A stretch of DNA of 46,993 nucleotides from Lonsdalea iberica (lineage in GTDB: Bacteria > Pseudomonadota > Gammaproteobacteria > Enterobacterales > Enterobacteriaceae), in NCBI RefSeq assembly GCF_002111585.1, contig NZ_LUTP01000028.1, forward strand, positions 1 to 46,993, given 5' to 3'. Shown piece by piece: positions 46,819-46,993 of the stretch (the first letter of the stretch is position 1; each line of letters begins with the position of its first letter). The notes under the pieces are model-generated. The model made no database searches, was not told the DNA's origin, and saw only the letters and a list, made by a program, of their open reading frames with translations. The position numbers were made by a program, and so were the translations under genes.

Positions 46819-46993
46819 ATGAGCATTACTGTTTACAGCAAATCCAACTGCCCGCAGTGCGATGCCACCTGCCGAGCGCTCGACAAGCACCAGATTGGCT
46901 ATAATAAAATCGATTTGACTCAGGACGCTCAGGCGCTGGCCTTTGTGCGATCGCTGGGTTACCAGCAGGCGCCGGTAGTCGTGACCGGGCAGG
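46819..46993 (+). CDS. nrdH: NrdH glutaredoxin-like protein, cut by window end
   Basis: The 58 residues present begin MSITVYSKSNCPQCDATCRA with the redox CPQC motif (residues 11-14), and the QAPVVVTGQ segment fits the glutaredoxin/NrdH fold near the cis-proline. NrdH reduces the class Ib ribonucleotide reductase NrdEF. An AGAGGTG site stands upstream. In enterobacteria nrdH usually leads nrdHIEF; the rest would lie beyond the window. The NrdR boxes support the call. This gene is not next to speD in E. coli. Confidence 0.88.
   Translation, partial: MSITVYSKSNCPQCDATCRALDKHQIGYNKIDLTQDAQALAFVRSLGYQQAPVVVTGQ

Overview
The window is a chromosomal segment of a soft-rot/plant-associated type enterobacterium, GC about 55-60% by eye. 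Gene order from mtnN/dgt/degP through erpA, hemL, fhuBDC, mrcB, hrpB, thpR, sfsA, dksA, gluQ, pcnB, folK, panBCD, yadE, yadHG, can, hpt, yacC, speE and speD follows the 3-4 minute region of Escherichia coli. The extra and missing genes (no fhuA, no clcA, no cueO; nrdH beside speD; sulfate transporter beside degP) suggest Pectobacteriaceae (Brenneria, Lonsdalea, Dickeya or Pectobacterium type). That placement is inference from protein recall, not a search.

Layout. (1) 1-1500: a decayed accessory stretch with a 42-bp tandem repeat at the left edge, a small lipoprotein gene and fragments, one perhaps from a type IV secretion membrane protein. (2) 1512-7745: the early module of a BcepMu-like transposable phage: repressor with a linked two-helix membrane protein on the minus strand, then a Ner-like protein, an IclR-type winged helix protein, a DUF3102 protein, DDE transposase A, ATPase B, a small protein and a Mor-like activator, closed by a strong hairpin. 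No head, tail or lysis genes follow. (3) 7746-9444: mostly gene-poor, with a small coupled two-gene unit on the minus strand and an AT-rich tract. (4) 9445-13238: sulfate/thiosulfate ABC importer (sbp, cysT, cysW, cysA). (5) 13566-46608: the core chromosomal backbone. (6) 46667-end: two NrdR-type boxes and the start of nrdH.

How the genes work together. Envelope proteolysis (degP with a sigmaE-type promoter), hydroxamate siderophore uptake without its receptor gene (fhuCDB), Fe-S insertion (erpA), tetrapyrrole synthesis (hemL), pantothenate synthesis (panBCD), folate (folK), RNA metabolism (hrpB, thpR, gluQ, pcnB), stringent response (dksA) and polyamines (speED) form the core. Two genes, mrcB and yadG, are each broken by an apparent single-base deletion in a short homopolymer, so either the assembly has indel errors or these genes are really lost. 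The most unusual locus is 40776-44209: two His-rich exported proteins convergent with an Fbp-type permease/ATPase pair that has no binding protein, and whose ATPase lacks the Walker B glutamate, the signature glycines and the switch histidine.
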